Below are positions 60,622-64,000 of a stretch of DNA of 64,000 bases, piece after piece. The notes beneath the pieces were generated by a model. It was not told the DNA's origin and ran no database searches. It saw only the letters and a list, made by a program, of their open reading frames with translations. The DNA is from Bacillota bacterium (GTDB lineage Bacteria > Bacillota > Clostridia > Acetivibrionales > JANLFN01). The stretch's first letter is position 1, and the number at the start of each line of letters is the position of its first letter. Made by a program: the position numbers and the translations under genes. The stretch covers positions 1-64,000 of the forward strand of contig JAEWTV010000112.1 in the NCBI GenBank assembly GCA_023397675.1, read 5' to 3'.

Positions 60622-61119
60622 TATTGCTCATTAAACCACCTTTATTAATTAATAAAAATAAAAAAGCCAACCCCTAGGGTTCAGGTTGGTATCTCAAGTG
60701 GAAGATAACATAAAGAGTTATGTATTATAAAGGTGTACTAATAAAATTGAATTCTTCATATAACCCTACAATTTTAACCGCCTATACTGGCAATAGTTTG
60801 GACTTATTACCAATATGGGCGGTTTAATTATTGGCTAATTAGAAGTTGCAAGTCTTAATTCTAAATTATGCTTTACAGAACATTCCTAAAACATTAAGCG
60901 AACTATGTTAATCCCTTGAATAATGTTGCGGGAAATAGTGTTCCACAAAAAACACTTAATAAAATATTTTTATGAGTATATTCTATTTAGGAAGCTATTT
61001 CAAGCTTAATTCAAAGTTGTTTCAATTTCGTAACAGGATTATAAACAGTATCATAGATACCAGAGTGTTATTTTACTCCCACACCCTGACAATAATTTTC
61101 TAATGTTATATCAGAAATG
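60622..61119. other. Structured spacer between the convergent AraC paralogs
   Basis: No coding frame was found. A 15-bp hairpin, AACCGCCTATACTGG (60776-60790) with CCAATATGGGCGGTT (60810-60824), one mismatch and one G-U, has a 19-nt loop. At 60667-60689 CCAACC and GGTTGG form a stem whose minus-strand side is followed by CTTTTTTATTTTT, a good minus-strand terminator. The inner AACCC/GGGTT pair is an alternative fold. This could end a minus-strand transcript that contains the hairpin, about 430 bp past the stop of the paralog. Confidence 0.55.
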
Positions 61120-62025
61120 TTAAAGAGGTTTGACAGGTATATATAAATCAAAGCATGGATCATTGCTTTCATGAATCTTAATACATGGCTTGTCACAAGG
61201 AAAAAAGCCTTTTCGTGGCATCCAGAAACCATAAATATAAGAAATGACACGAGTATATATTTGACAAAAATTAAAATTGTATGTATCAAACCTATATGTT
61301 ACATAACTTCCTTCAGAGAAAATCTTACGTATGCCAATATTTTTGTCTGGCTGAGTATTTTCAGGAACAGAGATGCACGCATCAAATCTACATTCGCCTA
61401 AAGGTACTATTTCAGGGTTATCAAGAGCAATACCTATGAGTTTTGTATCTTTATTAATTAAATCTCTTGAATCAGCCCAGGAATACAATTTTATATACGA
61501 TGCCTCAATTTCCTTACTGCGGTGATTGAGCGACATTCCGACATTCCGTACATAGGCCACAGTATAATCTTCCAAGACATTTAGGGATATCCCCTTATCA
61601 AAGAAAGGATTACTTTTTCTTATTACCAATGGCTTCTGGGTCTGAGTTGCAATAAGTGTTTTTGTGTACTTTATATATTGGAGCGGAGATACACCGAAAA
61701 ATGACTTAAAAGCCTTTGAAAAATCAGTCTGTCCTTTAAAACCGAACATATAGGAAACCTCAGATATTTTTACGTCAGAATCGTTTATGAGCGTATTGGC
61801 TGCCCCTATTAGCCTCCGTTTTTTGATATACTCAAACAACATACTTCCAACCAACGAATTAAATACAAAATGGAAATGATAATTAGAAAACCCTGCAACC
61901 TTTGATAATTCTTCCAAAGACAATTCCGAATCCAGATTATTATCAATATATTCAAGTACCCTGTCAACCCGCTCCTGATAATCTATAGAAGCATTATGCT
62001 TATTAAAGATTTTACTTTCATCCAT
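61120..62025 (-). CDS. AraC-family regulator with C-terminal GyrI-like domain (copy 2)
   Basis: A 301-residue close paralog of the gene at 59692, conserved over its full length: RVLEYIDNNLDSELSLEELSKVAGFSNYHFHFVFNSLVG, MFGFKGQTDFSKAFKSFFGVSPLQYIKY, GISLNVLEDYTVAYVRNVGMSLNHRSKEI, EGSYVTYRFDTYNFN, PCDKPCIKIHESND. Differences are mostly conservative, so duplication followed by divergence in ligand specificity is likely. AGGTG precedes the ATG at a long 12-bp spacing. The two copies face each other, a setup for inversion by homologous recombination. Confidence 0.88.
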   Translation of the reverse strand: MDESKIFNKHNASIDYQERVDRVLEYIDNNLDSELSLEELSKVAGFSNYHFHFVFNSLVGSMLFEYIKKRRLIGAANTLINDSDVKISEVSYMFGFKGQTDFSKAFKSFFGVSPLQYIKYTKTLIATQTQKPLVIRKSNPFFDKGISLNVLEDYTVAYVRNVGMSLNHRSKEIEASYIKLYSWADSRDLINKDTKLIGIALDNPEIVPLGECRFDACISVPENTQPDKNIGIRKIFSEGSYVTYRFDTYNFNFCQIYTRVISYIYGFWMPRKGFFPCDKPCIKIHESNDPCFDLYIPVKPL

Positions 62026-62268
62026 AATTTCTTAACACCTACTAAATAAATAACACACCATTACACATTAAAAATGTACTACTAAGTATGTATATAGAAT
62101 ATTAAAGATTTAAACCTAAGACCTTCATTTTCATTATTGAGTTTAGAAAGTACTTATATCAATGTCTAGTTAATAAGGCAAATCACAAGTAGTATTGTAC
62201 AAAAAATTACACCAAATGTCAATTTTTTAAAAATCGGCGTGTTTGTGAAACTTGTTTATACTTTCTTT

Positions 62269-63486
62269 CTATTGCTCCTTCTTTAATGCTCCCTCATGAT
62301 AGGTATTCATCGGGTCCCATAAAAACCATTCATCATAACCTGCATCATAAACAGCCTGAATTTGCTGTCTTACCTGTTCATCCCCATAATTCTGATAATT
62401 ACCTTTCCCAATCCACGTAGCTGTAAAATCCTGTAGGTAGGCTCTTACCATGGGTTTATAACCATCTACTTTTTCAAGCCTTGCCTTGGCTTTAAGATAA
62501 GTATTTTTAATTACATTATAAGGATCAAAATCCGGTTTTGGAAATCTTACATTATTAATGACCTGTCCCAAAGCATAGTGTGATGGGTATGACATAGGGC
62601 ACACATAATCCAGGTTCTTGCCTACTTCTTCCCATACCTGTCCTATTCCTTCAGTATCTCCTGGGCTTTCGGTAATAATTGCAAAAACATCTCCTGATAA
62701 TATCGCATCAGGTATCTGTTGCCTTGCAAATGCCAAAAAATCATTGACAGTTTCAGCCTCTTTTTTACCTCCTGTGTCACCAAAAACCATTTGACTCTTT
62801 TTGCCATCAGGGAATCTTATGTAATCGAGTTGAACCTCATCAAAACCTTTTGAAAGTGCTTCCTTTGCCAAGTCTACATTATACTGCCATGCATCCTTGC
62901 TATATGGATTTACCCATGTTATTCCATCATGTACAAATAATCCTCCGTTTTTGTTTTTTATTGCTACATCAGGTCTGCCTTTTGACAGAAACGGGTCCTT
63001 AAAGCATACTATCCTAGCAATTGCGTAAATATTGTTGGCGTGCAGCTCTTTTACAACCTTTTCAGCATCATATCTTACATCTATTGCATTTACTTGTTTT
63101 GCAAGTGGTACTTTTGAATCCACACATACATATCCATCATCATCCTTGTAGTCTATAACATAGCTGTTGATTTCAGTTGTGTTAGCCAGGTCAATATAAT
63201 GTTTCAGCCTTGAACCTGCTGATGTGGCAGTCAAATATAAACCCTTTGCTTTAACCCTTTTTTTATCTGAATTCTGGAAGCCAGTCTCTGATTGGGCAGG
63301 ACTCTTAATGGTTGAAATGGTATTTTGATTTTGATCTTTTTGAGTAGTTGTAGGACTGGTACTTGTGACCGGCATGCCTTTATATTCATAAGCTGTAACT
63401 GCGCGAGAACTGCATGCAGTAAATGATACCGGTGCTATACCTATTAATACAGCCAAAGCAATTCCTCTCAATGTGTTTTTCCCCAA
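62269..63486 (-). CDS. DUF4015 (putative glycoside hydrolase) lipoprotein
   Basis: A 405-residue lipoprotein with the signal KNTLRGIALAVLIGIAPVSF and lipobox TAC, a Ser/Thr/Gln-rich linker, and a DUF4015 domain (about 75-400) resembling a TIM-barrel glycoside hydrolase: VKAKGLYLTATSAGS, NSYVIDYKDDDGYV, NNIYAIARIVCFKDPFLS, FDEVQLDYIRFPDGK (probable catalytic aspartate) and VCPMSYPSHYALG. Proteins of this type are often found with cell-wall enzymes but no reaction is proven. The start is TTG at 63486, with AGGGGGG eight bases upstream; an earlier in-frame ATG has no ribosome site. Confidence 0.82.
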   Translation of the reverse strand: MGKNTLRGIALAVLIGIAPVSFTACSSRAVTAYEYKGMPVTSTSPTTTQKDQNQNTISTIKSPAQSETGFQNSDKKRVKAKGLYLTATSAGSRLKHYIDLANTTEINSYVIDYKDDDGYVCVDSKVPLAKQVNAIDVRYDAEKVVKELHANNIYAIARIVCFKDPFLSKGRPDVAIKNKNGGLFVHDGITWVNPYSKDAWQYNVDLAKEALSKGFDEVQLDYIRFPDGKKSQMVFGDTGGKKEAETVNDFLAFARQQIPDAILSGDVFAIITESPGDTEGIGQVWEEVGKNLDYVCPMSYPSHYALGQVINNVRFPKPDFDPYNVIKNTYLKAKARLEKVDGYKPMVRAYLQDFTATWIGKGNYQNYGDEQVRQQIQAVYDAGYDEWFLWDPMNTYHEGALKKEQ

Positions 63487-63599
63487 GATATGACCCCCCT
63501 GTTGTCTTTTGTAAACGACATAAATATGTAATTTTCGATTATATAATAAATGTAACAAATCCTGCCGGATGTAGCAATAATCCAAATTCTGAGCATTTT

Positions 63600-64000
63600 G
63601 GAGGAAGTTTTGTATCGGTGTTCAGAAATGCTTTTAGGATTCAATTATTAAGACGTTTTTTAATTCGCCAGGTTCCATGAAAATGATACTTTTTGCAGAA
63701 AATTTTTACTTTTTTTGGAGTTAGTAATGACAGTTAATCAAGATAGATTTAAAGGTTGGGATAAATAAAGAAATAAAAAACAGTTTTTCTCTCCCGCTTT
63801 TGAACCGGCCAAAATCGGGGGAAAAGCCGCCGCTCGCCGCGGAGGCTGAAAAGATAGGCGCGACGGATTCCGTGACAGAGCATCCAAGCTTCCATCCATA
63901 GCTTTGTCCGGCCGTTTCCAATGGCATCCATCCCATACCCAACTGAATCTGCCATCCCTGGCAGATTCGCCAGACTCTTATTGATGTCAGCAGGGTTGCT
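63600..64000. other. Right-edge region with a GC-rich patch
   Basis: From about 63780 the base composition jumps (36 of 60 bases are G or C in 63781-63840, 32 of 60 in 63841-63900, against roughly a third nearby). Two overlapping minus-strand frames stay open past the edge and stop at 63749 and 63721, so a partial gene entering from outside is possible; neither translation is recognised. I do not call a gene. Confidence 0.4.

Noticed and set aside
60667..60689. Alternative pairings AACCC/GGGTT and CCAACC/GGTTGG considered as a plus-strand attenuator
   Set aside because: On the plus strand no T run follows and no gene starts downstream on that strand; the minus-strand terminator reading is better.
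63721..63955. Two overlapping minus-strand frames at the right edge
   Set aside because: Neither is recognised and each is open in GC-rich DNA where long frames arise by chance; kept only as a note on the region.
1..64000. tRNA, rRNA, CRISPR arrays, insertion sequences and attachment sites
   Set aside because: None could be recognised by reading; no tRNA-like cloverleaf, repeat-spacer array or transposase motif was seen.

Overview
The window comes from a low-GC Gram-positive anaerobe of the Clostridia, possibly near Ruminiclostridium or a related soil or gut lineage; the genus is inferred, not proven. The evidence is AT-rich DNA with strong GGAGG ribosome sites, many lipobox proteins, S-layer homology and fibronectin-III domains, BceAB-type peptide-antibiotic transporters, PrsW, VanW and DUF4179 proteins, and no rRNA, tRNA or phage block. 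It looks like accessory chromosome dedicated to the cell envelope, sensing and detoxification: mostly one- to four-gene transcription units, often with a regulator beside its likely target and hairpin terminators between them.

Layout. 1-1.7 kb: the start of a secreted repeat protein that runs off the left edge, and a DUF2442-like protein. 1.9-9.1 kb: an acyl-CoA synthetase divergent from the first response regulator / histidine kinase / ABC ATPase / FtsX-permease module. 9.3-13.0 kb: orphan amino-acid permease, GNAT, DUF362 ferredoxin protein divergent from an HxlR regulator, PrsW protease. 13.1-17.8 kb: the second module, a classical BceRS-BceAB set. 17.8-23.7 kb: GNAT, GH3 lipoprotein, amidohydrolase and flavodoxin lipoproteins divergent from PadR; MarR with a nitroreductase. 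23.7-30.0 kb: a 7TM-like kinase with its LuxR-type regulator, a PQQ-propeller lipoprotein, two small unknown proteins, and an ECF sigma factor with a DUF4179 partner. 30-42.5 kb: SDR, epimerase, FN3-SLH protein, aldo/keto reductase, a vWA protein with a small coiled-coil partner, phosphofructokinase, PhzF, a 48-residue basic protein, VanW lipoprotein, membrane-anchored agmatine-deiminase-like enzyme, a second DUF362. 42.9-55.7 kb: phosphodiesterase, DUF1653, zinc-ribbon membrane protein, GNAT-YoaP, PNPOx-like protein, AraC regulator, DUF6143, an ACT-ACT-metallo-beta-lactamase protein, a DHA2 multidrug exporter with its TetR, YitT. 55.9-59.3 kb: the third sensor/transporter module, of lantibiotic-immunity type. 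59.5-62.0 kb: an aldo/keto reductase relic and two convergent AraC-GyrI paralogs. 62.3-64.0 kb: a DUF4015 lipoprotein and an atypical GC-rich patch.

How it works together. Three independent two-component/ABC modules each carry two 11-bp-spaced direct repeats directly upstream of the ATPase gene, which fits OmpR-family activation of the transporter by its own regulator. The TetR, MarR and PadR genes each have clear palindromes between themselves and a neighbouring gene, giving testable drug- or redox-responsive switches. The least explained parts are the vWA/coiled-coil pair at 35.1-36.5 kb, the ACT-ACT-MBL protein, a promoter-like element shared by two distant genes (52.2 and 55.8 kb), and the structured spacer between the AraC paralogs.
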